Positions 1 to 10,025 of a DNA stretch of 64,000 nucleotides are shown here, piece after piece; position 1 is the first letter of the stretch; every line of letters starts with the position of its first letter. A model generated the notes under the pieces. It was not told the DNA's origin. It saw nothing but the letters and a program-made list of their open reading frames with translations, and did not search any database. The stretch lies in the NCBI GenBank assembly GCA_905116865.2, contig CAJHNH020007645.1:62001-126000 (forward strand), written 5' to 3'. This DNA is from Candidula unifasciata. Its lineage: Eukaryota > Mollusca > Gastropoda > Stylommatophora > Geomitridae. The translations under genes were made by a program, and so were the position numbers.

Positions 1-39
1 ATGGACAAAGATGGGTGAAATTATAGTAACATTACCCAC

Positions 40-345
40 AGATGGGTTCCAGAATTCTGTGTGTGTGGAGGGGGGTGGGACAAGAATGTACCCACCGCCT
101 CTTTAACAAGCGTATCGTAAAGGTTTTCTAATGTGGAAGGGGGGGGGGGGGTTCCTTCTAAATCTGAGTGCGTCTGCCTGAGAGGCTGGGAACCAACAGT
201 ATGGTCTGCATACAAGTAAGTCAGATCTGTAAAACAGATGTGTGCACAAAGCTGAAGTTCTAAAACAAGACTAAAGTCCAGAAGTGGACAAATCACCAGA
301 ACTTTTCACCAGTTTTTACCACTGGTGAATGCCAAGAAGAAGAGG
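40..345 (-). mobile_element. SINE-like repeat, family D (copy 1)
   Basis: Family D is my label for a roughly 250-300 bp dispersed repeat seen eight times here. Read on its own strand, it begins near GAAGAAG..TTCACCAGCTG. It contains CTTGAGTT..TGCACATCTGTTTTACAGATCT and GGTTCC, and ends in a GC-rich GACCCACACGGGG-type block. This copy is in reverse orientation with a G13 run at 137-149. It lies in an EDC3 intron. Confidence 0.75.
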
Positions 346-544
346 GAAATAGTAACATTCATCGTCCAAGACTATTGTGGTCATTGGCCAAGCCAGATAA
401 AATGAATGTTATATTTATCAAACAAGATTGTAGTCATTGTCAGAGTCAAGTTAAATGATTGTTAAATTTTAATTTATCCAAGATCTTATTACTAACAACA
501 ATAGACAATGGCGTCTCTGGCTTAGGAGTGTACAAACAATTTTC

Positions 545-705
545 CCAAATATCTGGTTTGATTCAGTTGCCGGCAGTTTGGCATCAGACATCCCTGAGTT
601 GATTTCAGCAGTGGAAGGGAGCCTCAGCCATTTAGAAGGCAATGGCAAACCACTGAATGTAAAATTGCCTAGTAAAACCCCTAACAGCGACAAAAGTGAA
701 TTACA
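545..705 (+). mobile_element. SINE family A fragment
   Basis: It contains the 3' core of family A: GGCAATGGCAAACCACTGAATG followed by TAAAATTGCCTAGTAAAAC, shared with 26088, 29325, 45080 and 53642. The tRNA-like head is degenerate or missing. A 67-codon open frame starting at 578 is simply this repeat. Confidence 0.6.
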
Positions 706-774
706 TTGCATTATTTTGGGACATTTGAACTACAGCTCTGTTTCAACAGAAATAATCTGGTCTCCATCTACTGA

Positions 775-1250
775 TGAGTGAAAGCTGAACAGAACTGACC
801 AAGTCACCATGTTTTCCTTACAGACAGGACACTGCAAAGTCAGCAGACACCTATATAAGTTAAATATGAACCAAACAACCCTCTGTCTGTGTCTTCATGC
901 TGAACATACATCAGAACACATCTTGCAAGACTGTCGTCTCCTGGAGGAGCTCGGAAACAACTTGTGGCCTGATCCAATAGACCTGACGACTAAGCTTTAG
1001 GGAAACCTGAGAGACCTCGAACTGACATCCCAGTTTATGGCCCACAGTGAATTAGTCGCATGACCAGAGATCACTGAAGAAGAAGTGAAAGGCTGGAAGG
1101 CCCTGTTACTAAATATTCAACAGCAGGTATAGCTCTTGTGGTTACGGGGCTACACAAGTTTCTCCCACTGCAGTATAGACAGGAAAGCCGATCTTCGGTT
1201 TGCATGTTTGTTCTTACATTTTAAAATATATATTTTGTAGGTGGAATATA
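775..1250 (+). mobile_element. Non-LTR retrotransposon C-terminal fragment (Jockey-like)
   Basis: The translation at 809-1000 gives LQTGHCKVSRHLY, then CLCLHAEHTSEHILQDC. This is the Cys/His knuckle with the EHILxxC motif found at the C-terminus of ORF2 in some RNase H-bearing non-LTR elements. Only about 100 residues remain, and the frame stops at 1000 where more coding would be expected. It is a dead 5'-truncated copy in an EDC3 intron. Confidence 0.6.
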
Positions 1251-1420
1251 AATTATTAAATTAGAACTACAGAACTCCTTTCTTAAATCTGGTTTGTTTC
1301 ATTTACCTTAGGATAACATTGACATAACACCTGGTTATACTGAAATTATTTTAACATCCGGGGATAGTCATTCAAGTATAATCCATAGTTATTGACCTGT
1401 AATACTGTTAATCATATCAT

Positions 1421-1692
1421 GTGGGTTTCAGGGACCCATTTGGGTCCTCCTGTCACCCCCAACAGGCATGTCAAAAAAGTCAACTAATTATGGGTGTATC
1501 CTTCAAAGTCAGGGTGCATCTGCCTGCAGCTTAAGGAACCAACAATCTGCGTACGGATAAGTCAGATCTGTATAACAGATGTGCATGCATAACTCAAGTT
1601 CTGGAATAAGACCAAAGTCTATAAGTGGACGAACAGCCAGAACTTTTCCATCTGAGTTTACAGCTGGTGAACGCGAAGAAGAAGAAGATACT
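1421..1692 (-). mobile_element. SINE-like repeat, family D (copy 2)
   Basis: This is a well-preserved reverse copy. It shares GAACCAACA(A/G)TCTGC, AAGTCAGATCTGTA and GTTTACAGCTGGTGAA with the other family D members. It sits immediately 5' of the FDF exon of EDC3, with less than 100 bp between them. Confidence 0.8.
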
Positions 1693-1782
1693 GTCATTCC
1701 ATCATGAATATGTGAAAGTATCGACCCTCAGATACTGACCTTCCATACTGATCACTTATGCATTTTTGTTTTAATTCGATAG

Positions 1783-2139
1783 GTGTCATTAACCAAGGCA
1801 TTAGCCAAGGAGAGAAATGTCAAAGCATAGCAGACCATCGTGGGAGGAAGACAAATGCAGTAAAGAAAAGTGATAAAAACATTGAGTGCTTTCATGCTCC
1901 AGCCAAACCGTTCAAACAGGAATTTGATTTTGAGTCAAACCTAGCTCTTTTTGATAAAAAGGTAGTGTTCCGAGAAATTGAGCATAGGCTTCATGATGTC
2001 CAACTGGAGTCTGACCCCAGGGATCGAAGATACAGACATGATGAAAATGTGCTGCAGCCCAGGGAAGACAACTCAACACGTATGAAAAAGATACAACAGC
2101 CAGACAGTCCATACACAAATTGTCAATTATATTTTACAG
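1783..2139 (+). CDS. EDC3: EDC3 internal exon with FDF domain
   Basis: This is the first visible coding exon of enhancer of mRNA-decapping protein 3. It enters with two bases of a split codon after acceptor TTCGATAG and leaves with one base before donor GTAATC. The translation has a basic linker, then the FDF hallmark FDFESNLALFDK at about visible residues 48-59, then RYRHDENVL, the conserved closing motif of EDC3 FDF domains. In EDC3 this domain binds the DEAD-box helicase DDX6/Me31B and helps P-body assembly. The ATG at 1758 is intronic and is not a start codon. Roughly the first 150 residues expected for the family, including the LSm domain that contacts DCP2, are absent and should lie upstream of the window. 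Identification rests on recognised motifs and on the reading-frame match to the next exons. Confidence 0.92.
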
Positions 2140-2174
2140 GTAATCTTTTGTACACTTGTATGACTGTTATAGAA

Positions 2175-2600
2175 CTTTAAAGTTTGTGCTGTAGCTGTGA
2201 ATTCTGGACAATTAATAAACAAGCCAAACAATTTATTGAGGCCTCAAAGGTGTGGTTTTACAGAAGGAGGCTTAAAATTCCTTGGACAGCCAGAATGAGT
2301 AACCCAAATATTTTGAGGAAAGTGAGGACCCAAAGACAACTTATGCAGAAGGAGACAGTCATCACTTCTGGTTATGTTATGAGAAGAGAGAATTTGCAGT
2401 ATGTTATGACCATTGGAAAACTTTGTGGAAAGATAGACAGGGGTAACAACATAGAAGATTCTTTAGTCTTTTTGTCCTAGCATGGAGGGGTGTTAGCACA
2501 TGAGCTGATACATGCCGTTGGAGATCACAGGGTGTTAAGAGGCCAGATCACCTCTGCTAGTCTGCTAGGCATTTTATGATGATGATGAGTTTTATGCAAA
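2175..2600 (+). mobile_element. RTE/BovB-like LINE 3' fragment
   Basis: The translation includes KVWFYRRRLKIPWTARMSN and VITSGYVMRRENLQYVMTIGKL, the C-terminal tail typical of RTE/CFDP2-like endonuclease-reverse transcriptases (WFYRRML.IPW, GHVMRR). It ends in a short ATGATGATGA tail near 2580. It lies just after the donor of the FDF exon. No RT catalytic core is left. Confidence 0.75.
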
Positions 2601-2644
2601 CTAGGAAAAAACAGGAAGGTTCACCTGATATATTTTTTTTAATT

Positions 2645-2942
2645 ATAGTCCCTATGTAGGTTCCTGGGACTTCTTTTGATAGACAAAAATAATAGACTCA
2701 CTGCGGCCCTTTCCCCCAATGAGCATATTGTAAAAGTAAAATAATTAAGGGAGTTTTTGTTTAAGTCGGAGGGCATCTGCCGAAGAGGTGGGGAACCAAC
2801 AGTCTGCTTACAAATAAGCCAGAACTGTGAAGAAAAATGTACATGCAAAACTCAAGTTCTGGATTAAGACATAAAGTCCAGAAGTAGACGAACAGTCAGA
2901 AGTTTCTGCTGGAGTTTACAGCCAGTGTACTTGAAGAAGACA
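2645..2942 (-). mobile_element. SINE-like repeat, family D (copy 3)
   Basis: A reverse copy with recognisable GGGAACCAACAGTCTGC, AACTCAAGTTCTGGATTAAGAC and GAGTTTACAGCCAGTG blocks. It is more diverged than the copy at 1421. Confidence 0.75.
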
Positions 2943-3009
2943 GACGATTTGATCATAGTTTGGTGATTTGCTTCCTCTTTCTTGTAGTAGCCTGAAAACT
3001 GTCGATCTC

Positions 3010-3300
3010 ACCACATCTGGGGTATTCATTGGCAGGTGTTAACTGTCTGAAGGTTGAAGGTTTGATTTTAATGTCATTATTCCATATTCTCCTAGGAAAC
3101 CTCTTGATTTCACGTCAGATCTTTCATGTAAAGATCCTGTATTGGTACTTGTTCTGGCTGCAATCTAACAAGATGACTAAACCATTTGATCTTCTGTCTC
3201 AGAATTTTCTGCACTGTGTTGTTCCTCACAACCAGTCTGATTGCATAATTTCTCATATTGTCTCGGAGAAAGTTGTCGGCTTGAATTGGCATCTCATTTA
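3010..3300 (-). mobile_element. LINE C-terminal fragment (ACAAG-tail family relative)
   Basis: The minus-strand translation gives IRLVVRNNTVQKILRQKIKWFSHLVRL. It aligns by eye with the IKKQQIEWFGHLMRMQ segment of the elements at 31460-32670 and 35390-35787. It is an old degraded fragment with no full domain. Confidence 0.5.
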
Positions 3301-3335
3301 CGTGTTATTTTATATAGGAATAATATAGTGTAAAG

Positions 3336-3898
3336 TTGTTGTTGTTGTTGTTATCGATCCAGCAGCGCATGAGCTTTGGCCCGATACCATGTAGTGAAAT
3401 TTGCATGTTTTCACAAGCTGTTCTTTTCCTCCGCACAAGGTGTTCCACTTGTCTGGTATCAGAGGGAGTAGCATTCTTCTAGTCTCGCTGAGTTTTGGGC
3501 ACTCAAAGAGATGGTGTTCAACAGTTTCGTAGGGGTAGTTACATAGCTGGCACTCTGGGGAGTGTTGTGGCTGTATTCTGTTTAGATGTCCATTGAGTGG
3601 AGTATGTTGCGTTCTAAGTCTGAAGATGGTGGCCTGGTCCCTTCTTGTTAGATGGTTAATGCTGTCATTAGGATCAGGGCCAGACATATGTCTATAAACC
3701 TCTCTTCCAGTGTCTCCCATGGCCCATCTGTTCAACCAAGTCTCTTTGTTTATAGCTCTTATAAGTGTTTTTGCTGTCTGTAGGGTTGTCGCTGTAGGTG
3801 ATTGTTCTTGTGTTGCTCCTTTCTTTGCCAATCTGTCAGCTCTGTCATTACCTGGTGTGCCGGAGTGGCCTGGAATCCACTGCATCACTATTCTGATT
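3336..3898 (-). mobile_element. Young Jockey-like LINE 3' end (RNase H plus knuckle)
   Basis: An open minus-strand frame of 192 codons ends at 3310, slightly beyond the element. It contains MQWIPGHSGTPGNDRADRLA, the C-terminal RNase H motif with the catalytic-region His and Asp. A Cys/His knuckle of the form CQLCNYPYETVEHHLFEC follows. The 3' end is a (CAA)n tail on the minus strand. Direct repeats TAGTGTAAAG at 3326-3335 and 3899-3908 flank it exactly, so it is a 5'-truncated target-primed insertion. The intact frame suggests a recent event. It lies in an EDC3 intron, opposite to the gene. Confidence 0.9.
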
Positions 3899-4164
3899 TA
3901 GTGTAAAGAGATAGTGTAGAAATATGTTCTGTTTTTAAAGTGAAGTTTTGTGCAAAACAAATTCTATATCTTTGGCAAATGGAAAAAGAATGCTTGCATC
4001 TTGCATAGAAACAGTTTAATATGGCTAAGGATTCTAGACAATGAGCAAAAATCAATCACTTTAGAGATGTGCTTCTACAAAAGCTGGATTACAATTCCTT
4101 AGCCATTTTAAGTAATCTGAATATAAGAGGCAAAGACATGATCTGCCTAAAAGAAGAAACTTAG

Positions 4165-4330
4165 TCTCATGCCTGCTCTCCCATGTTGGCCACTTTCCTA
4201 CCTAAGATGTCACTTATATCTTGTGCCCATCTATGTGGTTTGGCCCCTGTCCCTTTTTCCTGCTACCATACCTTCTGCCATTCTTTCCAGTCCACCATGG
4301 GCCTAACTTTAGATATTTTTTTTTTACATG
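4165..4330 (-). mobile_element. RTE-like LINE tail fragment
   Basis: It shares CACTTATATC(T/C)TGTGC.CATCTA and CC.TGCTACCATACCTTCTGC with sequence at 11640-11720. Both correspond in reverse to the GRPxxRWxDDIxD region of RTE-type elements. It is decayed, and no usable open frame remains. Confidence 0.45.
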
Positions 4331-4540
4331 AATTGATGGATCATTACTCCAAGTTGCCATGTATTGTCAGTATTTCACCAGCATTCACCGCCATTTAATA
4401 TACTTGTTTTCAGTGCAAGATATCAGCTATGTCATTGCTGCTAACTTCCTTTTGACTAGAATGTTCTTCTGCACCACAAGATTGGATGTTTTTTAACTAC
4501 TAAGACCGCCAACTATTTTAAATCAAGCCTCTTTTCTCAG

Positions 4541-4715
4541 TATTATGTGATATTGAATCAGATACAGGCCTGGCTGTCCCATCCATCAGTGTAGAAGTGA
4601 GAGAAAAAGTGTGTGACACAGCCTCACAGTGTGGACTGACTCATCCCAGGCTGCTTGAAGCATATGGGAGAGGAGCCAGTGAAATGGCAATTCACTTGAT
4701 TGGGGGAAGTCACAG
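4541..4715 (+). CDS. EDC3: EDC3 exon, start of YjeF-N domain
   Basis: Acceptor CTTTTCTCAG and donor CACAG|GTAGG bound a 175-base exon, too short for an ordinary ORF list. Two incoming bases (TA) complete the codon left open at 2139, and AG is left open for the next exon. The peptide contains DTGLAVPSISVEVREK, a Gly-Leu-Thr segment and ASEMAIHLIGGSH. This matches the segment between the FDF and YjeF-N core of animal EDC3, where VPSIS and the LLGG-type motif are typical. The phase agreement with both neighbours is strong evidence that this is a real exon rather than chance similarity. Confidence 0.92.
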
Positions 4716-4769
4716 GTAGGAGGTTAATCATTCAATATGCATTCAGGGTTACAGATGTGATTCCTAATT

Positions 4770-4905
4770 CTAAAATACCTGGTTTGATTTGGCAGCAGAC
4801 AGCTTTGCATTGACCTCAACACTGGTATGGAGCATTAGCCATCAGAAAGCAGTGGCAAACTAGAGAGTGTAAATGTGCCTAGCAAAACAACAAACAGCCA
4901 ACAAA
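4770..4905 (+). mobile_element. SINE family A fragment
   Basis: It carries ATTTGGCAGCAGAC, AAAGCAGTGGCAAACTA and TGCCTAGCAAAAC, matching the body of family A copies. The tRNA-like head is not visible. It starts about 55 bp after the EDC3 donor at 4716. Confidence 0.55.
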
Positions 4906-5284
4906 TGATGAGGTTTTTCTGACATTTGAAATATTGTAGGAAGCAGTGTGAACCTTATATGTCTTCAAATAGTCATTATTGGTGTGTTTTTTAAAAATAT
5001 GAAAATGAGTGGGTTGTGTAGGACTAAGAATCAACACTGCAGAACTGTAAGCAGACTCGTGGATACTCCATCTCCCTGGGTATCTGTCATGGATTGTGGA
5101 TGTTGCCTGCTCCAGTAACATAATGGTTCTGAATACTTTGAATGTATCTACTCTGAAATCAAAGGATCTTAAACAAGTTGTTTGATCTGCTACCATCCTG
5201 TGCAATTGGTTGTAGATAGTCATCGAAATGCCTCCTTTATCCATACCAGTTAGACATTAGTACTCTGGTGATGCAGGTTCAAGG

Positions 5285-5553
5285 CCTTAGTAAAAGGCCC
5301 TTTTTTGCCAGAGGCACATTGGGTATATAATGATAGCTATATTTTAATAGACTAATTGGCACTCTTTGGGTGATGTGGTCAACATCTTGCTGACTACCTT
5401 TACTTCCCAGAACATTACCTGGGACCCCATTTTATGCTGGGTGGACCTGAGAGCAAGGATATTGAGTAAAATCTGCCTTGATGCAGATTTGAACCTAAAA
5501 CCTTCAGACTGGCAGGCAGGCATTTAGCTGCTTTGCTACCATGGCTCCCAAGA
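5285..5553 (-). mobile_element. tRNA-derived SINE family C (copy 1)
   Basis: Family C is my label for a 200-270 bp SINE. Its head (right end here) has a TGGCGTAGCGG-type A box and a GGTTC-type B box. Its body has the phrase CACGCCGGCCGCCTTTACTTCC and GGCTGGGTCGACCTG. Its tail has CGCCTTCGGGCGTATTGGGCATA. This copy is diverged but complete. Confidence 0.75.
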
Positions 5554-6177
5554 CTTTAGGAAGACCCCAGATAAATTGGACAAAAATGATATAAACAAAA
5601 ACTAGTGTCGCACTGTGGTTACAACAGTGATAAGCAGTTTGATTTCCTAGACAGACACTAGAAACATCAAACGTATCTTTGCCCACATTGGAAAACAAAA
5701 TAACAAGCAGACAAACATTGGAAGCACTTTAAGCATGAAAATAAACATAGCAAAGGAATCTGTTAGGAACAGAGGGTCTAGTTTACCATGATGGGAGAAC
5801 TGTTTTGCATAGGACCTGCTATGTGATGATGATAACATATCCGAGAAGTGCATCGCTTATTAGTTTTGTGTTCTGACCTGCGGATGAGCAGTTGGCTCCA
5901 TGTTTGAATCCTCTGTAAGGTGATGGATTTTTCTGTCAGGGGCAGAAATAAAACCCCAACCTGCCCAGTCCTTGGCAACTGCAGTAGCCATGGCGGCCTC
6001 AGATCCTCAGTGTTTCAAAAACCCTCCTTCACCTCTCCTCCACTCCTCAAGTTCTACACCAGCCAAACAATTTGTAAAGTCAGGCAGTAAAAAGGAAACA
6101 ATTTTTTTATACTGCTTACATTTGCTCTTCATTGCATTAGCTTATATACATGTGAGTGATTTTTTTTATGTTTCTAG

Positions 6178-6395
6178 AATACATCCTAAAAACGGCCATC
6201 AGGTACCGGCTGTGGTTGTACTTTGTGGTCTTCATGACACTGGGGCTCTGGGCGCTTGTTGTGCACGTGTGCTCTCAGCACATGGAGTTCAAGTGACTGT
6301 GCTGATGGAGAACTCTGCAAATATCCCTGTCACTCTCTCACAGGAGATAGAGTTATACAAGTTAACAGGGAACCGACTTATTCATAATGTTACAG
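6178..6395 (+). CDS. EDC3: EDC3 exon, YjeF-N core
   Basis: Acceptor TATGTTTCTAG is followed by one base that completes Arg, then IHPKNGHQVPAVVVLCG. The exon ends at GTTACAG|GTACAG in phase 1. HPKNxHQxPxVxxLCG is the signature start of the EDC3 YjeF-N Rossmann-like core. The rest (ARVLSAHGVQVTVLM) fits the following helix and strand. In EDC3 this domain dimerises and is thought to bind RNA rather than act as the NAD(P)HX epimerase found in other YjeF proteins. The open frame extends upstream to an ATG at 5972, but that part is intron. It contains a hydrophobic low-complexity stretch and no EDC3 similarity. Confidence 0.95.
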
Positions 6396-6429
6396 GTACA
6401 GTCATATTCATTCATTCTTCTGCTTAGCA

Positions 6430-6745
6430 CTGACCGCTGTTAATTCTGGTAGAAAGTTCTGGTTGCTCATCCATGTCTGGACTTTTATCTTGTTCCAGAT
6501 TCCTGGACTTTTATCTTGATCCAGAACTTGAGTTCTGCGCGCACATCAGTTTTACAAATCTGGCTTATTTGTATGCGTACTGTTGGTTCCTTGCCTCTGA
6601 GGAGATGCACTGTGACTTTGAAGTAAACACACCTAATTAGTCGCCTCCTATGATGGCTTGTTAGGGGGGCAGTGTGTCCATTCATTTTGCTACAAAACTG
6701 AGACCAGGATCCCACACAGGGATCATTCATTCTGTTCATTAGAAT
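6430..6745 (+). mobile_element. SINE-like repeat, family D (copy 4)
   Basis: A forward copy with GAACTTGAGTTCTGCGCGCACATC, TTTACAAATCTGGCTTATTTGTATGC and a terminal GACCAGGATCCCACACAGG block. An internal 30-bp direct duplication (CTGGACTTTTATCTTG-TCCAGA) occurs at 6478-6530. It lies 35 bp beyond the EDC3 donor at 6396. Confidence 0.75.
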
Positions 6746-7089
6746 TAACAGCTTAATTTTATGACAGGGCAGATCAGACCCTGGCCTAGGTTGGCAGCTT
6801 TTCTAGGAGGGAAGCTCCAACAGGCAGACATACAGAGCACTACTCTTCTTATCCAGCAGCTTCTGCAGAATGCTTTCTTGTAAATGTGTTGGAAGTGCTT
6901 TTGGAGTTAACTGCTATAACCCCAGGGGCTGTGATTCCCTTGACTCCCTATAGCAGAGTGAAACACTTACCTTATGGAAGATACTGACAGCATTATTTAC
7001 GGTAGGCTCATGACATGGCACTTCCTTGGCAAAATGTTCTTTCTATTCACACGTAGAAGTGGACAGGAAAGGCAGAATGTTAGAAAGGC

Positions 7090-7868
7090 TTGTGTGCCCA
7101 GTTCATAACCATTTTAACATAAAGTTTGTTCATTCCCACCCATTGAACCTTTACATCCAAGATGTCAATATTATCCTGTGTCCACTGTTGTGCTGGTCTA
7201 TTCCTGCTTCTTTTTCCACTGCAGTTTTGATCATTCATAGGAAGATATCTTAAATTTATTAAGGTAGAGTATAATAGAAAAGTATCAAACCAGATGCTAG
7301 AAATACAGTTTGCTTGAGCAGATCTTTTTAAAACTTGTAATATAAATTTTTTTCTCTATTTGGGCAGGAAACGCCACATTCTATGCCCAGTTTAGGAGAC
7401 AGGCTGGACGTTTTCCCTTTCCAGCCACCTTTCACCCCAAAAATTTCTGGAAATCATCTGGCACTCATGTTATTAGGTTGTGTGCCCAGTTCATAACCAT
7501 TTTAAAATAAAGTTTGTTCATTCCCACCCATTGAACCTTTACATCCAAGATGTCAATATTATCCTGTGTCCACTGTTGTGCTGGTCTATTCCTGCTTCTT
7601 TTTCCACTGCAGTTTTGATCATTCATAGGAAGATATCTTAATTTTATTAAGGTAGAGTATAATAGAAAAGTATCAAACCAGATGCTAGAAATACAGTTTG
7701 CTTGAGCAGATCTTTTTAAAACTTGTAATATAAATTTTTTTCTATTTGGGCAGGAAACGCCACATTCTATGCCCAGTTTAGGAGACAGGCTGGACGTTTT
7801 CCCTTTCCAGCCACCTTTCACCCCAAAAATTTCTGGAAATCATCTGGCACTCATGTTATTAGGTTGTG
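7090..7868. repeat. 388-bp tandem segmental duplication
   Basis: Sequence from 7090 (TTGTGTGCCCAGTTCATAACC) recurs from 7478 with a period of 388 bp and runs to about 7868. I see only a few substitutions and one 2-bp indel (TTTTCTCTATT versus TTTTCTATT), so it is recent. The unit contains a minus-strand RTE-tail remnant (NRPAQQWTQDNIDILD). It lies inside the EDC3 intron between 6395 and 8087 and ends at a C21 run (7870-7890). Confidence 0.95.
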
Positions 7869-8086
7869 GCCCCCCCCCCCCCCCCCCCCCAATCCCCGGC
7901 CTTTTCCCATAGTTGGTCAGAAGAGTGGAATAGCAAAACATTAAAAAAAAATTGTTTTTCTGCATACTGTAACAAAATTATTTTCTTGGTTTATAATTGC
8001 ACATGTATTTGCTATAGATATTTGTGGTTTGTAATCTTTTTATGATACTAAATAATGGTTTCCTCATTTGTTTGTTTATTTCTTAG

Positions 8087-8258
8087 ACTTGCCAAGTACC
8101 ATAGACTTAATTGTGACAGCGCTGGATTCGCCAGCCAGCCCAGCCTACAGCCAGCTGCCCTGGTACCAAAGTATTGTTGCCCACATTAAAACCAGTGATA
8201 TCAGAGCTCAAATGCTAGCCTTAGATCCACCGTCTGAAGGCCCAGGCATTGCTGCCAG
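8087..8258 (+). CDS. EDC3: EDC3 exon, YjeF-N continuation
   Basis: Acceptor TTTCTTAG and strong donor CAG|GTAAGT bound this exon. It completes an Asp codon, giving DLPSTIDLIVTALDSP, then LPWYQSIVAHI and MLALDPPSEGPG. Animal EDC3 has the equivalent DLP..VDLVINxLD, QPWYK and LSIDPP motifs in the same order. It leaves phase 2 (AG), which is completed by G at 12060. The upstream intron holds a 388-bp tandem duplication. The downstream intron carries a full-length SINE and a 630-bp CT tract. Confidence 0.95.
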
Positions 8259-8731
8259 GTAAGTGTGCACCTTCCTGGTGTCGGTTCCTGGCCCCAAAAA
8301 TAAACTCAATGCTCTCAAATAAACTCAATGTAGTAAAGTAAAGTGACGAATTAGGGGCGCTTCCTTTGAAGTCAAAGTGCATCTTCGAAATAATGGAAGC
8401 AGAGCTAGAAGGTGAGCATGCTAGCGATAGATAAATGGAACATCCCAGGCTGTGTCTACCAGTATTTGTGTAGCACATACTGAGGCTGGCACCTGATGTC
8501 TCTTCAAAGCCTAATCCTGAAAGCCACAACATGGCTAGAGAGGGGAAAGGAAAAGACAGAGAAGGGGCAGTGTGTGAGTGTTGCTGAGAGGTTGTGATGT
8601 ATGTCTCTGGCTTGTACAGACCAGGTTTGATGCTTAACTGTGGGTTTTTGAAGATAAGGATGGTACACTCCTGTATTCCTTGTGTTAGCAACAGATGTCT
8701 CCATATTGACACCATTAGACATAGTGAATAA

Positions 8732-9120
8732 GGATTTGAACAATGGATCAACATAATGGCACACGGGTGTAACCCATAAGTGCTCCCTCCGTTCTTCTAA
8801 CTCAAGTCTGAGTCCGAAGAAGCTCAACACATGCTCTGTAACATTGGCTAGGATCCTGAAATACTTTGGGTAGATTTTTAATTCCAAATTTTTGCTCGGG
8901 CAGCGCCATTAGGCTACTCTTTTCGATTTCCAACTGCCAAGGGATTTTTTATGTGCGCAACAACGTGTGCTGGCGTTCGATCTCACTACCCGAAGACCAG
9001 GGGGAATTACTAGAAGTCCAAGTCCATGTGAAAAAGATCCCAGCCCTTACCAGGGATTGAACTCTAAACCTCTAGCACTGGAGGTGGATACCATGCCTTG
9101 AGACCACGCAGCCCCCTCAA
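8732..9120 (-). mobile_element. Full-length tRNA-derived SINE family B (copy 1)
   Basis: A 389-bp insertion flanked by exact 13-bp direct repeats ACATAGTGAATAA (8719-8731, 9121-9133). Its tRNA-like head lies at the right end. The body shares GGTAGATTTTTAATTCCAAATTTT, GCTCGGGCAGCGCCATTAGGCTA and TCCGAAGAAGC with the plus-strand copy at 32913-33299. Confidence 0.92.
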
Positions 9121-9227
9121 ACATAGTGAATAAACAGTGCTAGCTTGATTACTGTCTGCCTCTTGCTCTCTTGCCTTCAACCTTTCCCTTCACTGTTGTT
9201 TTTAATATGATTAAAGTGTTCCATTTT

Positions 9228-9240
9228 TCTCTCGCTCTTT

Positions 9241-9273
<33 letters not shown>

Positions 9274-9858
9274 CCTGTCCCCGCCCCCCTCTCTCTCCCC
9301 CCTCCTCTCTCTCTCTCTCTCTCTCTCCCTGTCCTCACCCCCTTCCTCTCTCTCTCTCTCCCTGTCCCTGCTCCCTCTCTTTCTCTTTCTCTCTCTCTCT
9401 CTCTCTCCCCGCTCCTCTGTCTCCCCCCTCTCTCTTCCTGTCCCCCCTCCCTCCCTCTCTCCCCACTCTATCTCTCTCTTTCTCTCTCTCTCTCTTTCCC
9501 TGTCCCCACCCCCTTCCCCCTCTCTCTCTTTCTCTCTCTCTCTCTCTTCCTGTCCCCCCTCCCTCCCTCTCTCTCCCTGCTCCCTGCCTCTCTCTCCCCC
9601 CCCTCTCTCTCCCCCCCTCTCTCTTTCTCTCCCTCTCTCTCCCCCCTCTCTCTCCCCCCTCTCTCTCCCCCCTCTCTCTCTCTCTCTCCCTGTCCCCCCT
9701 CCCTCTCTCTCCCATCTCTCTCTCTCTCCCCTCTCTCTCCCCCCTCTCTCTCCCCCTCTCTCTCTCTCTCTCCCTGTCCCCCCTCCCTCTCTCTCCCATC
9801 TCTCTCTCTCTCTCTCTCCCTGCCCCCCTCCTCCCTCCCTCTCTCTTTCTCTCTCTCC
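9228..9858. repeat. 630-bp CT-rich polypyrimidine tract
   Basis: The + strand is almost purely C and T, mainly (CT)n broken by C-runs and CCCTGTCCCC motifs. There is a weak higher-order periodicity of CCTGTCCCCCCTCCCTCTCTC blocks. Open frames of 130-250 codons in several frames (Leu/Ser-rich, Arg/Glu/Gly-rich) are artefacts of composition. It lies in the last EDC3 intron. Confidence 0.97.
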
Positions 9859-9944
9859 ATCAGAAACTCATTTTATTCCTAGTCACTTCAGAAGCTCAGT
9901 ATTTGATTGTGTGTTTGTTTCTATGAAATACAACCTGCTCTTCT

Positions 9945-9948
9945 GTGC

Positions 9949-9989
<41 letters not shown>

Positions 9990-10025
9990 GGTGTGTGTAT
10001 ATATATGTGTGTGGGTGTGTGTGTC
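9945..10025. repeat. (GT)n/(TA)n compound microsatellite
   Basis: GTGTGTGTA is followed by about 15 TA units, then mixed GTGTGGG and TATATA blocks. It is a simple sequence repeat in the last EDC3 intron. Confidence 0.95.

Noticed and set aside
578..781. Small gene of 67 codons upstream of the FDF exon, perhaps the EDC3 LSm exon
   Set aside because: The peptide is the SINE family A body seen elsewhere in the window and has no LSm motif.
5972..6177. Alternative N-terminus for the 6178 exon starting at ATG 5972
   Set aside because: A clear AG acceptor at 6176-6177 and phase match with 4715 show this part is intron.
9171..9926. 250-codon Ser/Leu/Pro frame and antisense Arg/Glu/Gly frames
   Set aside because: These are entirely products of the CT-rich simple repeat.
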